Shown piece by piece: positions 55,204 through 63,923 of a DNA stretch of 64,000 nucleotides (positions within the stretch are counted from its first letter, which is position 1; every line of letters starts with the position of its first letter). Under the pieces are notes generated by a model. It had not been told where the DNA came from and ran no database searches. It saw only the letters and a list, made by a program, of their open reading frames with translations. Position numbers and translations under genes: made by a program. Origin of the DNA: Bacteroidota bacterium (lineage in GTDB: Bacteria; Bacteroidota; Bacteroidia; Flavobacteriales_E; Vicingaceae); contig JABFGJ010000010.1 in NCBI GenBank assembly GCA_013112545.1, forward strand, positions 62,001-126,000. The letters run 5' to 3'.

Positions 55204-55769
55204 CATATTTCTCACATGAAACAGCCATCATTGATGACAATTGTAAAATTGGGAGTGGTACAAAAATTTGGCACTTCAGTCACATCATGTCTAATTGCAT
55301 CATAGGAGAGAATTGTAATATTGGTCAGAATTGTGTCATATCGCCTGATGTTATATTAGGTAATCAGGTTAAAGTTCAAAACAATGTTTCAATTTATACA
55401 GGGGTGATTTGTGAAGATGATGTTTTTTTAGGGCCATCTATGGTATTTACCAATGTTATGAACCCTAGATCTGCAATTAATAGACGAGATCAATATTTAA
55501 AAACCCGTGTTAAAGTTGGTGCTTCTATTGGAGCTAACGCAACGATTGTTTGTGGTAATGATTTAGGGCGATATTGTTTTATTGGGGCTGGAGCTGTTAT
55601 TACGAAAGAAGTAAAAGATTATGCTCTTATGGTTGGAAATCCTGCCAAACAAATAGGATGGATGAGTGAATACGGCCATCGATTAGATTTTGATGAAAAC
55701 GGTATTGCACTATGCCCAGAATCTAAAGATAAATATGAATTAAAAAACGAAAACGTAAAGAAGATATAA
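55200..55769 (+). CDS. left-handed beta-helix N-acetyltransferase, WbpD/WlbB-like
   Basis: 189 residues of hexapeptide-repeat protein ([53 protein letters not shown]) ending in [19 protein letters not shown], characteristic of the WbpD/WlbB acetyltransferases that N-acetylate UDP-3-amino-GlcNAcA. With the aminotransferase gene it indicates a 2,3-diacetamido-uronic acid. The WbpB-type 3-dehydrogenase that should precede the aminotransferase is not in the window. It overlaps the previous gene by 4 nt. Confidence 0.9.
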   Translation: MTYFSHETAIIDDNCKIGSGTKIWHFSHIMSNCIIGENCNIGQNCVISPDVILGNQVKVQNNVSIYTGVICEDDVFLGPSMVFTNVMNPRSAINRRDQYLKTRVKVGASIGANATIVCGNDLGRYCFIGAGAVITKEVKDYALMVGNPAKQIGWMSEYGHRLDFDENGIALCPESKDKYELKNENVKKI

Positions 55770-55770
55770 T

Positions 55771-57066
55771 ATGTCAATTTATAACAAACTACTTTCAAAA
55801 GAAGAAAAAATAGCCGTAATCGGACTTGGATATGTTGGATTGCCAATAGCATTAGAATTTGCAAAAAAGATAAGTGTTATTGGATTTGATATCAGTGAGT
55901 CTAGGGTTGAAATGATGAAAAATCACGAAGACCCAAGTGAAGAATTAGAATCTTCTGCTTTTGAAAATTCAGATATACATTTTACTTCAAAATTAGAGGA
56001 TTTAAAAGATGCTACTTTTTATGTAGTTGCTGTTCCAACACCGATAGACCAACATAAATTGCCAGATTTAAAGCCACTTTTATCTGCTTCAAAAACAGTG
56101 GGGAAAGTGCTTAAAAAAGGAGACTATGTAGTTTTTGAATCAACTGTTTATCCAGGTTGTACTGAAGATGATTGTATTCCTGTTTTAGAAAAGATTAGTG
56201 GATTAAAATTTAAAACTGATTTTCACGTGGGATATTCTCCTGAAAGAATAAACCCAGGAGATACTGAACATACTTTGCAGAATGTTGTAAAAGTTGTTTC
56301 AGGTGACGATGCTGAATCATTAGAAGAAATTGCAAAAACTTATGAATTAGTAGTTGGAGCAGGAGTGCATAGAGCTAGTTCTATAAAAGTAGCGGAAGCA
56401 GCAAAAATTATTGAAAACACGCAAAGAGATGTTAACATAGCTTTAATTAATGAGCTTTCAATCATTTTTGATAAAATGAAAATCAATACATACGAAGTAT
56501 TAGAAGCTGCCGGAACCAAATGGAATTTCTTGAAGTTTTTCCCAGGATTAGTAGGGGGACATTGCATTGGGGTTGATCCTTATTATTTAACATATAAAGC
56601 AAAAGAATTTGGATACCACGCACAAATTATAAATTCAGGAAGGGCAGTCAATGATGGTATGGGTAGCTTTATAGCTGGAAGAATTTTTAAAGAAATTGTT
56701 GCTTCAAAAAAATCAAGTAACGGTGCTAAGGTCTTAGTAATGGGAGCAACCTTTAAAGAAAATGTTTCTGATATCCGCAATTCTAAAGTAGTTGATGTGA
56801 TAAATGAACTTAATTCTTTTGGACTTGTTGTGGATGTTACTGACCCTCATGCTTCATCTAAAGATTTAAAACATGAATATGGTTTTTCATTAACAGATCG
56901 TTTGTCTAATGATTATGACGCTATTTTAATAGCCGTGAATCATGATGAATACATGAACTATGATGAAGCTAAACTGAAAAAAATGATGAATCCTAATGGG
57001 TTTATTTTTGACGTGAAAGGCACATTCAAGAAAAAGATAAAAGATACAAAATACCTTAGTCTATAA
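55771..57066 (+). CDS. nucleotide-sugar dehydrogenase, TviB/WbpO-like
   Basis: 431 residues, UDP-sugar 6-dehydrogenase: VIGLGYVGLPIALEFAKK, VVAVPTPIDQHKLPDL, ESTVYPGCTEDDC, and the catalytic Cys (C265) in FPGLVGGHCIGVDPYYLTYK. This form is typical of UDP-GlcNAc/UDP-GalNAc 6-dehydrogenases (TviB, WbpO, WbpA), not of UDP-glucose dehydrogenase. It would give UDP-GlcNAcA or UDP-GalNAcA, the precursor for the aminotransferase and acetyltransferase route or for direct use with the epimerase gene downstream. It overlaps rfbB by one base (TAATG). Confidence 0.92.
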   Translation: MSIYNKLLSKEEKIAVIGLGYVGLPIALEFAKKISVIGFDISESRVEMMKNHEDPSEELESSAFENSDIHFTSKLEDLKDATFYVVAVPTPIDQHKLPDLKPLLSASKTVGKVLKKGDYVVFESTVYPGCTEDDCIPVLEKISGLKFKTDFHVGYSPERINPGDTEHTLQNVVKVVSGDDAESLEEIAKTYELVVGAGVHRASSIKVAEAAKIIENTQRDVNIALINELSIIFDKMKINTYEVLEAAGTKWNFLKFFPGLVGGHCIGVDPYYLTYKAKEFGYHAQIINSGRAVNDGMGSFIAGRIFKEIVASKKSSNGAKVLVMGATFKENVSDIRNSKVVDVINELNSFGLVVDVTDPHASSKDLKHEYGFSLTDRLSNDYDAILIAVNHDEYMNYDEAKLKKMMNPNGFIFDVKGTFKKKIKDTKYLSL

Positions 57067-58124
57067 TGAACAAAAAAAATATATTAATCACAGGAGGAGC
57101 TGGTTTTATAGGCTCTCATGTAGTTCGTTTATTTGTAAATAAATACCCCAGCACTCACATAGTTAATTACGACAAATTAACCTATGCCGGCAATTTGGAA
57201 AATCTGGAAGATGTTTCTGAGGCTAAAAATTATTCTTTTGTTAAAGGAGATATTTTAGATGAAGCCCTATTAAAAGCAACTTTTGAGAAGTTTGATATTG
57301 ATTCAGTTATCCATTTGGCTGCAGAATCTCATGTTGACCGATCTATTTCAAATCCTTTGGAATTTGTTCAAACCAATGTGATAGGAACTGCTTGCCTAAT
57401 GAACGCAGCAAAAGAATACTGGGGTGAAGATTTTTCCAATAAACTTTTTTACCATGTTTCTACTGATGAGGTTTATGGTTCTTTAGGCGAAACAGGATAT
57501 TTTACAGAAGACACTCCTTATGATCCAAGAAGTCCATATTCTGCTTCAAAAGCAAGTTCAGACCATTTAGTTAGAGCTTATTACCATACCTACAACTTTC
57601 CAATTGTAATTTCCAATTGTTCAAATAATTACGGTGCGAATCAGTTTCCCGAGAAGTTAATTCCTTTGTTTATTAACAACATTCGAAACAGAAAACCATT
57701 ACCAGTTTATGGAGCAGGAGATAATGTTAGAGATTGGTTATGGGTTAATGATCATGCCATAGCCATTGATGTCATCTTTAATGATGGAAAACTGGGAGAA
57801 ACTTACAATATTGGTGGTCACAATGAATGGAAAAATCTTGATTTAATAAAAGAATTGTGTCGTATTTTGGATGAGAAACTTGGTCGGGAAAAAGGAGAAT
57901 CTGAAAAGCTAATTGCTTTTGTTAAAGATAGAAGCGGTCATGATAAACGCTATGCCATTGATGCTACTAAGATAAAAGATGAATTAGGTTGGGTGCCGTC
58001 AATTCAATTTGAACAAGGATTAGAAAAAACAATTCAATGGTATTTAGATAATGAAATTTGGTTAAACAATGTAACCTCGGGTGATTATCAAAAATATTAC
58101 GAAACACAGTACGTTAAAAGATAA
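57066..58124 (+). CDS. rfbB: dTDP-glucose 4,6-dehydratase
   Basis: A 352-residue SDR enzyme that converts dTDP-glucose to dTDP-4-keto-6-deoxyglucose, the entry to rhamnose and other deoxysugars. The N-terminus is ILITGGAGFIGSHVVRLFV, then NYDKLTYAGNLENLEDV, HLAAESHVDRSI and VSTDEVYGSLG; SPYSASKASSDHLVRAY has the catalytic Tyr and Lys, and NCSNNYGANQFPEKLIPL follows. The other rhamnose genes (rfbA, rfbC, rfbD) are not in this window. Confidence 0.95.
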   Translation: MNKKNILITGGAGFIGSHVVRLFVNKYPSTHIVNYDKLTYAGNLENLEDVSEAKNYSFVKGDILDEALLKATFEKFDIDSVIHLAAESHVDRSISNPLEFVQTNVIGTACLMNAAKEYWGEDFSNKLFYHVSTDEVYGSLGETGYFTEDTPYDPRSPYSASKASSDHLVRAYYHTYNFPIVISNCSNNYGANQFPEKLIPLFINNIRNRKPLPVYGAGDNVRDWLWVNDHAIAIDVIFNDGKLGETYNIGGHNEWKNLDLIKELCRILDEKLGREKGESEKLIAFVKDRSGHDKRYAIDATKIKDELGWVPSIQFEQGLEKTIQWYLDNEIWLNNVTSGDYQKYYETQYVKR

Positions 58125-58125
58125 A

Positions 58126-59127
58126 ATGTATAAAACTAATTTTCATCAAACTGATATTTCAAACTTTACATTTTTAGTAACTGGAGGGGCGGGGTTTATA
58201 GGTTCAAACATCGTTGAGTATTTGTTGACTTTTGGTGCTAAAAAGGTAATTGTTCTGGACAATCTAGAAACAGGAAATATCGAGAATGTTGAATTGTTTC
58301 AATCTCATCCTAATTATACTTTTATTAAAGGAGATATCAGCGATTATGAAACGTGCATAGAGGCAACCAAAGGAGTGGACTTTATAAGCCATCAAGCAGC
58401 CTTAGGTTCTGTGCCGCGTTCATTAAAAAACCCTGTTGCTACAAATAGAGCAAATGTAGATGGCTTTTTAAATGTACTTACTGCTGCAAGAGAAAATGGT
58501 GTGAAACGCATGGTGTTTGCCAGCTCTTCTTCTGTGTATGGAGATAGCCCAGTTCTACCTAAAGTAGAGCACGAAATTGGAAATCCTTTATCACCTTATG
58601 CTGTCAGTAAAGTTACCAATGAATTATACGCTAGAGTTAGTTATTTGAACTACGGCCAAAAGGTAATGGGCTTAAGGTATTTTAATGTTTTCGGACCACG
58701 CCAAAGCCCCAAAGGTGCTTATGCTGCCGTAATACCGTTGTTTATTGATGCACTATCAAAAAATGAATCTCCGTTTATCAATGGAGATGGTGAGCAAACA
58801 AGAGATTTTACTTTTGTTGAAAATGCCGTTCAAGCCAATATTAGAGCCCTTTTTACGAAAGATGAAAAAGCTTTTGGAGAGGTATTTAATGTAGCACTTG
58901 GCGATCGTTTTACTTTAAAAGACCTTTTTAATACCATAAAAGAGATTACAAAATCAAACTCGGTTGCTATTCATAGAGAAGAACGCGCAGGAGATATTAG
59001 AGATTCATTGGCAAACATTAGTAAAAGTGAAAAGTTATTAGGTTACAAGCCTCAAATAAAATTTAAAGAAGGGCTTGAAAAAACAGTGAAATGGTTTTTG
59101 TCGGACGATAATAAGTTTAAAATTTAA
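58126..59127 (+). CDS. NAD-dependent epimerase, WbpP/TviC-like
   Basis: 333 residues from the ATG at 58126, one base after the rfbB stop; the frame is open to 58081, but that part only overlaps rfbB. It is an SDR epimerase with FLVTGGAGFIGSNIVEYLL, DNLETGNIENVELF, SHQAALGSVPRSL, FASSSSVYGDSP, PYAVSKVTNELYA and LRYFNVFGPRQSP. The ALGSVPRS segment is typical of UDP-GlcNAc/UDP-GlcNAcA 4-epimerases such as WbpP, TviC and Gne. With the TviB/WbpO-like dehydrogenase it could form UDP-GalNAcA as in Vi antigen. It overlaps the next gene by one base. Confidence 0.9.
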   Translation: MYKTNFHQTDISNFTFLVTGGAGFIGSNIVEYLLTFGAKKVIVLDNLETGNIENVELFQSHPNYTFIKGDISDYETCIEATKGVDFISHQAALGSVPRSLKNPVATNRANVDGFLNVLTAARENGVKRMVFASSSSVYGDSPVLPKVEHEIGNPLSPYAVSKVTNELYARVSYLNYGQKVMGLRYFNVFGPRQSPKGAYAAVIPLFIDALSKNESPFINGDGEQTRDFTFVENAVQANIRALFTKDEKAFGEVFNVALGDRFTLKDLFNTIKEITKSNSVAIHREERAGDIRDSLANISKSEKLLGYKPQIKFKEGLEKTVKWFLSDDNKFKI

Positions 59128-59873
59128 TGGGATTTTTTAGTAGAATTTTCAGAAATGAACCTAGGTTAGAGCCAGCTGACTTGTCTATTTTAAAGTCAGA
59201 CATGCACTCTCACCTAATCCCTGCAATAGATGACGGCTCAAAAGATATGGAAGATTCCATATCTATGATTCGAAGGTTGAAGGAAATCGGATTTTCAAAA
59301 ATTATTACTACACCACATGTTATGAGTGATTTTTATAAAAACACTCCCGACACAATTCTAGGTGGACTAAAACATGTTCAAGAAGAATTAAAAAAGAATA
59401 ATATTTCAATCGAGACACATGCTGCAGCTGAGTATTATTTAGACGAGACTTTAATTGAAAAGATTCAAAATAAAGAATTATTGACTTTGGGCGATAATTA
59501 TGTGCTTTTTGAATTGCCTTTTATGGCTGAACCACCGAACTTAGCATTGGCTATTTTTGAAATGCAAACCAATGGATACAAACCAATTTTGGCTCATCCT
59601 GAAAGATATGGTTATTGGTATAATGATTTTGAGAAATACCAAGAATTAAAAGATAAAGGAGTTCACTTACAGTTAAATATTTTGTCACTGATTGGGCATT
59701 ACTCTCCAGAAACTAAAAAGATTGCGGAAAAACTAATCGATTCTAATTTGATTTCTTTTTTAGGTACCGATTGCCACAACCATGGTCACATTAACTTGAT
59801 AGAAATAGCTAGAACTAAAAAACATTTACACCAACTTTTATCTAGTGGCTATTTGCTAAATCACACTTTATGA
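59127..59873 (+). CDS. CpsB/CapC-type PHP-family tyrosine-protein phosphatase
   Basis: 248 residues of a metal-dependent PHP-fold phosphatase. Metal ligands are seen in SDMHSHLIPAIDDGSKDMEDS, TTPHVM, ILAHPERY and LGTDCHNHGH. Relatives (CpsB, Wzb of Gram-positives, YwqE) dephosphorylate the tyrosine kinase that controls capsule or exopolysaccharide chain length. The kinase/Wzc gene is not in the window. It ends the nucleotide-sugar operon; murB converges from the other side 9 bp later, with no obvious terminator between. Confidence 0.9.
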   Translation: MGFFSRIFRNEPRLEPADLSILKSDMHSHLIPAIDDGSKDMEDSISMIRRLKEIGFSKIITTPHVMSDFYKNTPDTILGGLKHVQEELKKNNISIETHAAAEYYLDETLIEKIQNKELLTLGDNYVLFELPFMAEPPNLALAIFEMQTNGYKPILAHPERYGYWYNDFEKYQELKDKGVHLQLNILSLIGHYSPETKKIAEKLIDSNLISFLGTDCHNHGHINLIEIARTKKHLHQLLSSGYLLNHTL

Positions 59874-59882
59874 TTTAGCAAA

Positions 59883-60905
59883 CTAAATAATGTTAACTTC
59901 TCTTTCTAATTCCACTCCAAAACGCCTTCTTATATCTCTAACAATTCTTTCTGAAAGGTTATAAATTAATTTTCCTGAAGCACCACCATAATTGACTAAA
60001 ACTAAAGCCTGATTTTTATGCACGCCATAATTACCATCAGTATATCCTTTCCAACCTGCCTTTTCAATTAACCAACCAGCTGCTAATTTATATCCTCCAA
60101 TAGGTAATTCATATGCTGGCATATCTTTATAAACAGCCTTTAATTCTTTAAAAGTAGCTTCGTCAACAACTGGATTTTTAAAAAAACTTCCAGAATTTCC
60201 TATTTTCTTAGGGTCTGGCAATTTACTTTGTCTAATTGCAATTACAGCTTCTGAAACGGCCTTTATGCTTAATTTATTAGCAGTTACTCCTTGCTTTTCT
60301 AATTCTTTTTCAATAGCTCCATAGCTAACATTAAAAACTGGTTTTTTAGAAAGCTTAAATTTAACTGAGCAAATCAAATACTGATTTTTATGAGTGGTTT
60401 TAAATATACTAGATCGATAATCAAAAGCACAATCAGCGTTTTGGAAAACGGTCACTTTGCCATCGTTCAAAGCAATAGTCTCAACTGATTCTATTAAGTC
60501 TTTCACTTCTACACCATAAGCACCTATGTTTTGCATTGGGCTTGCGCCAACACAACCTGGAATTAATGATAGGTTTTCAACACCACAATAGTTGTTGTCA
60601 ATACAATACATAACAAACTCATGCCAATTCTCACCTGCGCCAACCTCTAATACAACCGAATCATCTGTGCTTTTGCATACTTTTATTCCCTTTATGTTGT
60701 TTTTAATGATTAGTCCTTCAAAATTTTCTGTGAGCAAGATGTTACTTCCTCCCCCTAAAATTAAGTGTTTCAGGTTAGTCAGATTTTGTTCTTTTATGAG
60801 TGTAATGGCCTCTTCTCTTGAGTTTATTTCAACAAATTGATTGGCCTTAGCTTCAATACCAAATGTATTAAATGGCTTTAAATCTACGTTTTCAGCGAAT
60901 TTCAT
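59883..60905 (-). CDS. murB: UDP-N-acetylenolpyruvoylglucosamine reductase
   Basis: A 340-residue FAD enzyme that reduces UDP-GlcNAc-enolpyruvate to UDP-MurNAc in peptidoglycan synthesis. It shows NTFGIEAKANQFVEI at the N-terminus, LILGGGSNILLTENFEG (FAD site), IPGCVGASPMQNIGAYGVEV, FDYRSSIFK, IGNSGSFFKNPVV and AGWLIEKAGWKG. Length and motifs fit type I MurB. It lies alone on the minus strand within the surface-polysaccharide region. Confidence 0.95.
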   Translation of the reverse strand: MKFAENVDLKPFNTFGIEAKANQFVEINSREEAITLIKEQNLTNLKHLILGGGSNILLTENFEGLIIKNNIKGIKVCKSTDDSVVLEVGAGENWHEFVMYCIDNNYCGVENLSLIPGCVGASPMQNIGAYGVEVKDLIESVETIALNDGKVTVFQNADCAFDYRSSIFKTTHKNQYLICSVKFKLSKKPVFNVSYGAIEKELEKQGVTANKLSIKAVSEAVIAIRQSKLPDPKKIGNSGSFFKNPVVDEATFKELKAVYKDMPAYELPIGGYKLAAGWLIEKAGWKGYTDGNYGVHKNQALVLVNYGGASGKLIYNLSERIVRDIRRRFGVELEREVNII

Positions 60906-60921
60906 ATTTTTTATCTTAGGG

Positions 60922-60929
60922 CAAAGATA
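60922..60929 (-). promoter_or_regulatory. predicted -7 box of murB
   Basis: CAAAGATA on the + strand reads TATCTTTG on the minus strand (TAnnTTTG), 17 nt upstream of the ATG at 60905. No good -33 box is seen at the standard spacing. Confidence 0.5.
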
Positions 60930-60949
60930 GATTTCTAATATTAAAATAA

Positions 60950-62062
60950 ATGCTCATTTTCGCTATGGTGACAAAACAAAAAAAAATAATTGTTTCAGTA
61001 ACGAATGATTTATGTACTGATCAGCGTGTTCATAAGGTTTGTACAAGTTTACAATCAAATGGATATCGAGTTTTATTGCTAGGCAGAAAACTAAGTTCAA
61101 GCCCCGAAATAGAAAACAGAACTTATACTACAAGACGCTTTTCTTTATTGTTTCATAAAGGTCCTTTGTTTTACTTGAATTACAACCTGCGATTATTGCT
61201 TTATTTGATATTTAATTCCTTTGATATTTTATTATCCAATGATTTAGATACGCTGACTGCTAATTTCATCGCTTCAAAAATTAAAAATAAACCTTTGGTT
61301 TACGATAGTCATGAATATTTTACTGAAGTACCAGAATTAATTGATCGTAAACGGGTTCAACAAATTTGGGAAAAGCTAGAAGCATGGATGTTGCCAAAAG
61401 TTAAACATAGTTATACTGTTAGTGCTAAAATTGCTGCGGTTTATCATCAAAAATATAGTATTGATATGGAGGTTATACGAAACTTTCCAAGTAAAAAAAC
61501 TATTATTTCCAATAAAGAAGATCAGAAAATTATTGTTTATCAAGGAGCATTAAATATCGGGCGAGGGCTAGAGGAGTTAATAGAAGCTATGCAATTTGTT
61601 GAAGATGCGAAATTGAAAATTGCAGGGGATGGAGATATTGCCTTGGAGCTAAAATCCTTGCTTGCTAAATATAATCTAGAAGATAAGGTGAGCTTTTTAG
61701 GTCGATTGAGTATTTTAAAGTTGCATGAATTAACCCAGAAAGCGAGTTTAGGAGTATCACTAGAAAAAGAGCTTGGATTAAATTATAAATATGCAGTTCC
61801 CAATAAAATTTTCGATTATATTCAGGCGGGTGTTCCGGTGTTGTATTCACCATTAGTGGAAGTTGTTTCCTTATTAAACAATTATTTGGTTGGTGAACAG
61901 TTAATGAGTCATGAGCCGATATCGATTGCTCGACAAATTAATGAAATGCTTATTTCTGATAAAAGAGAATTGTGGAAAAGCGAGTGTTTAAGAGCAGCAT
62001 CAATATATAATTGGGAAGAAGAAGAAAAGAAGTTGTTGAATTTATTTGGTCGAATTGGGTAA
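60950..62062 (+). CDS. glycosyltransferase, GT4-like
   Basis: 370 residues with a GT-B architecture. The N-terminal half has IIVSVTNDLCTDQRVHKVC, where the DxRV pattern is common in GT4-like enzymes of Bacteroidota, and KPLVYDSHEYFTEVPEL. The C-terminal donor-binding half has VYQGALNIGRGLEELIEAM, LKIAGDGDI, VSFLGRL and the acidic/Gly region GVSLEKELGLNYKYAVPNKIFDYIQAGVP. The donor is probably a nucleotide sugar from the neighbouring operon. ATG 60950 or ATG 60965 (MVTKQKK) can be the start. The next gene overlaps its end. Confidence 0.85.
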   Translation: MLIFAMVTKQKKIIVSVTNDLCTDQRVHKVCTSLQSNGYRVLLLGRKLSSSPEIENRTYTTRRFSLLFHKGPLFYLNYNLRLLLYLIFNSFDILLSNDLDTLTANFIASKIKNKPLVYDSHEYFTEVPELIDRKRVQQIWEKLEAWMLPKVKHSYTVSAKIAAVYHQKYSIDMEVIRNFPSKKTIISNKEDQKIIVYQGALNIGRGLEELIEAMQFVEDAKLKIAGDGDIALELKSLLAKYNLEDKVSFLGRLSILKLHELTQKASLGVSLEKELGLNYKYAVPNKIFDYIQAGVPVLYSPLVEVVSLLNNYLVGEQLMSHEPISIARQINEMLISDKRELWKSECLRAASIYNWEEEEKKLLNLFGRIG

Positions 62063-63170
62063 AATAGATTTACATATTGTCAGTTTTGATGTGCCATTTC
62101 CTGCAGATTATGGAGGTGTTATTGATGTGTATTACAAACTGAAAGCCCTACACGGTATTGGAGTTAAAATCCATTTGCATTGCTTTGAATATGGAAGAAA
62201 ACGTGCATTAGAATTAAATCAATTCTGCCAAAAAATATCCTACTATAAAAGAGACACCTCATTTACAAATGTTTTTAGCAAGGTTCCATATATTGTTAAG
62301 TCAAGAATGAATTATGAGTTATTGAATAATTTATTGATAGACCAACATCCCATACTTTTTGAAGGCCTACATTGCTGTGGGTTTTTAGCAAACGATGAAT
62401 TGAAAAATCGATTTAAAATTGTAAGAACTCACAATGTTGAGCACTTTTATTACCTTGGATTAGCACAAGCCGAATTGGGGTTGATAAAACAACAGTATTT
62501 TAACTTAGAATCTCAGAAGTTAGAAAGGTTTGAATCTGTCTTAAGCAATGCAAGTGTAATAATGCCCTTATCAATAAGTGATAAATTGTATTTCGAAAAA
62601 TATCAAACGAAAGTACAATACTTGCCTCCCTTTGTTGAGCAATTTGAACTAGTTAACAATGAACAGACTATCGATTTCTGCATTTATCATGGTAATCTAA
62701 GTGTGGCCGAAAACATAAAAGCAGTATTCTTTTTACTGGAGGTTTTTTCGAGTCTGAAGTATAAATTAATTATTGCTGGCAAAAACCCAAATGCGAAAAT
62801 GAAGCAAAGAATTAGTCATTTCAAAAATGTAGAATTGATTGAAAATCCGGGTGATATTGAGTTAAACCATTTAATTCAATCTGCTAAATTAAACTGTTTG
62901 CCAACTTTTCAAGCCACAGGAATTAAGCTAAAGTTGATAAAATCTTTAATGCTTGGCAATGATGTATTAGTTAATCACGAAATGCTTGAAGGGAATAATT
63001 TGGAACAATACTGCATAGTAGCAAAAACTAAGAATCAATGGCAACAAAAAATCAAAGAAGTTTTTGCTAGCAAGCCTAATTCAATCGAGTTGAAAAAAAG
63101 AAGATTGGCTGTATCAATTGAATTTGATAATCTAAGAAATGCTAAACTCCTGAAGGAATTGTTGGCTTAG
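62046..63170 (+). CDS. glycosyltransferase-like protein
   Basis: 374 residues with a GT-B-like outline: FDVPFPADYGGVIDVYYKLKAL (the GG loop near the N-terminus), IVRTHNVEHFYYLG and IYHGNLSVAENIKAVFFLL. LIIAGKNPNAKMKQRI and LPTFQATGIKLKLIKSLMLGNDVLVNHEM are equivalent to the donor site. It is diverged from typical GT4 enzymes. No ATG precedes the conserved start, so TTG 62046 or TTG 62055 within the end of the previous gene is inferred. The 3' end overlaps the convergent ABC gene by 29 bp. Confidence 0.78.
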   Translation: MVELGKIDLHIVSFDVPFPADYGGVIDVYYKLKALHGIGVKIHLHCFEYGRKRALELNQFCQKISYYKRDTSFTNVFSKVPYIVKSRMNYELLNNLLIDQHPILFEGLHCCGFLANDELKNRFKIVRTHNVEHFYYLGLAQAELGLIKQQYFNLESQKLERFESVLSNASVIMPLSISDKLYFEKYQTKVQYLPPFVEQFELVNNEQTIDFCIYHGNLSVAENIKAVFFLLEVFSSLKYKLIIAGKNPNAKMKQRISHFKNVELIENPGDIELNHLIQSAKLNCLPTFQATGIKLKLIKSLMLGNDVLVNHEMLEGNNLEQYCIVAKTKNQWQQKIKEVFASKPNSIELKKRRLAVSIEFDNLRNAKLLKELLA

Positions 63171-63837
63171 GCTCGGTAATAGTCCCATTTTCAAATTGCA
63201 AAATTCGACCAGGGAATTTGCGAATTAATTCATAATCATGTGTTGCAATTAATACAGCTTTGTTGTTTTGACTTATCGAAACCAATAGTTTCATAATTTC
63301 AATTGACGTTTCAGGGTCAAGGTTTCCTGTAGGTTCATCGGCTAAGATAATTTCTGGATCATTTAATAATGCTCTAGCTATAGCAACTCGTTGTTGTTCT
63401 CCTCCCGAAAGTTCATGAGGCATTTTGAAACCCTTGGTGCCAATTCCTACTTTGTCTAATACAATCTGGATGCCCTCTTCAATTTCTTTTTTCTTTTTCC
63501 AGCCTGTTGCTTTCATTACAAATTTGAGGTTGTCGTTGATAGTTCGGTCAGACAATAACTGAAAATCTTGGAAAACAATGCCAATCTTTCTTCTCAAAAA
63601 TGGTATTTTCTTACGCTTTAATTCTTTTAAATTAAAGCCAGCCACATTACCTTCGCCTTGCTTTAATTCCAATTCCGCATATAAAATTTTTAGAAAACTA
63701 CTTTTTCCACTTCCATTTTTACCAACTAAATAAACAATTTCCCCTTTTTCTATTCTTAAGCCAAGGTTTGATAACACTAAATGTTTTTTCTGAAAAACAT
63801 TTACACTATTTAATTCGATGATAGCTGTTCCAGGCAT
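63142..63837 (-). CDS. ftsE: ABC transporter ATP-binding protein, FtsE-like
   Basis: 231 residues from the ATG at 63837 ([16 protein letters not shown]); the frame is open to 63927, but that N-terminus is unlike the family. Walker A is [16 protein letters not shown], the Q-loop [11 protein letters not shown], the signature [16 protein letters not shown], Walker [16 protein letters not shown] and the switch His IATHDYELI. The FQDF/LLSDRT region and the small size match FtsE, which with FtsX couples peptidoglycan hydrolysis to division. FtsX is not in the window, so another small ABC ATPase is possible. Confidence 0.8.
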   Translation of the reverse strand: MPGTAIIELNSVNVFQKKHLVLSNLGLRIEKGEIVYLVGKNGSGKSSFLKILYAELELKQGEGNVAGFNLKELKRKKIPFLRRKIGIVFQDFQLLSDRTINDNLKFVMKATGWKKKKEIEEGIQIVLDKVGIGTKGFKMPHELSGGEQQRVAIARALLNDPEIILADEPTGNLDPETSIEIMKLLVSISQNNKAVLIATHDYELIRKFPGRILQFENGTITEPKPTIPSGV

Positions 63838-63852
63838 TTCTACGTTTTTGTG

Positions 63853-63860
63853 CAAATATA
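63853..63860 (-). promoter_or_regulatory. predicted -7 box of ftsE-like gene
   Basis: CAAATATA on the + strand reads TATATTTG on the minus strand, 16 nt upstream of the ATG at 63837. A possible -33 box is CAAA (63883-63886), at 22 nt spacing. It supports 63837 over the longer frame. Confidence 0.5.
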
Positions 63861-63898
63861 TTAATAAGGATAATAGACATTTCAAATAGAAGCACATT

Positions 63899-63923
63899 GT
63901 TCTACTTATTAAGAAAGTAGAAC
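63899..63923. repeat. inverted repeat in the right-end gap
   Basis: GTTCTACT (63899-63906) is the perfect complement of AGTAGAAC (63916-63923), with partial extension outward (ATT/CAAT). No T tract follows. It may be an operator for a gene beyond the window. Nothing else is seen in 63861-64000. Confidence 0.4.
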
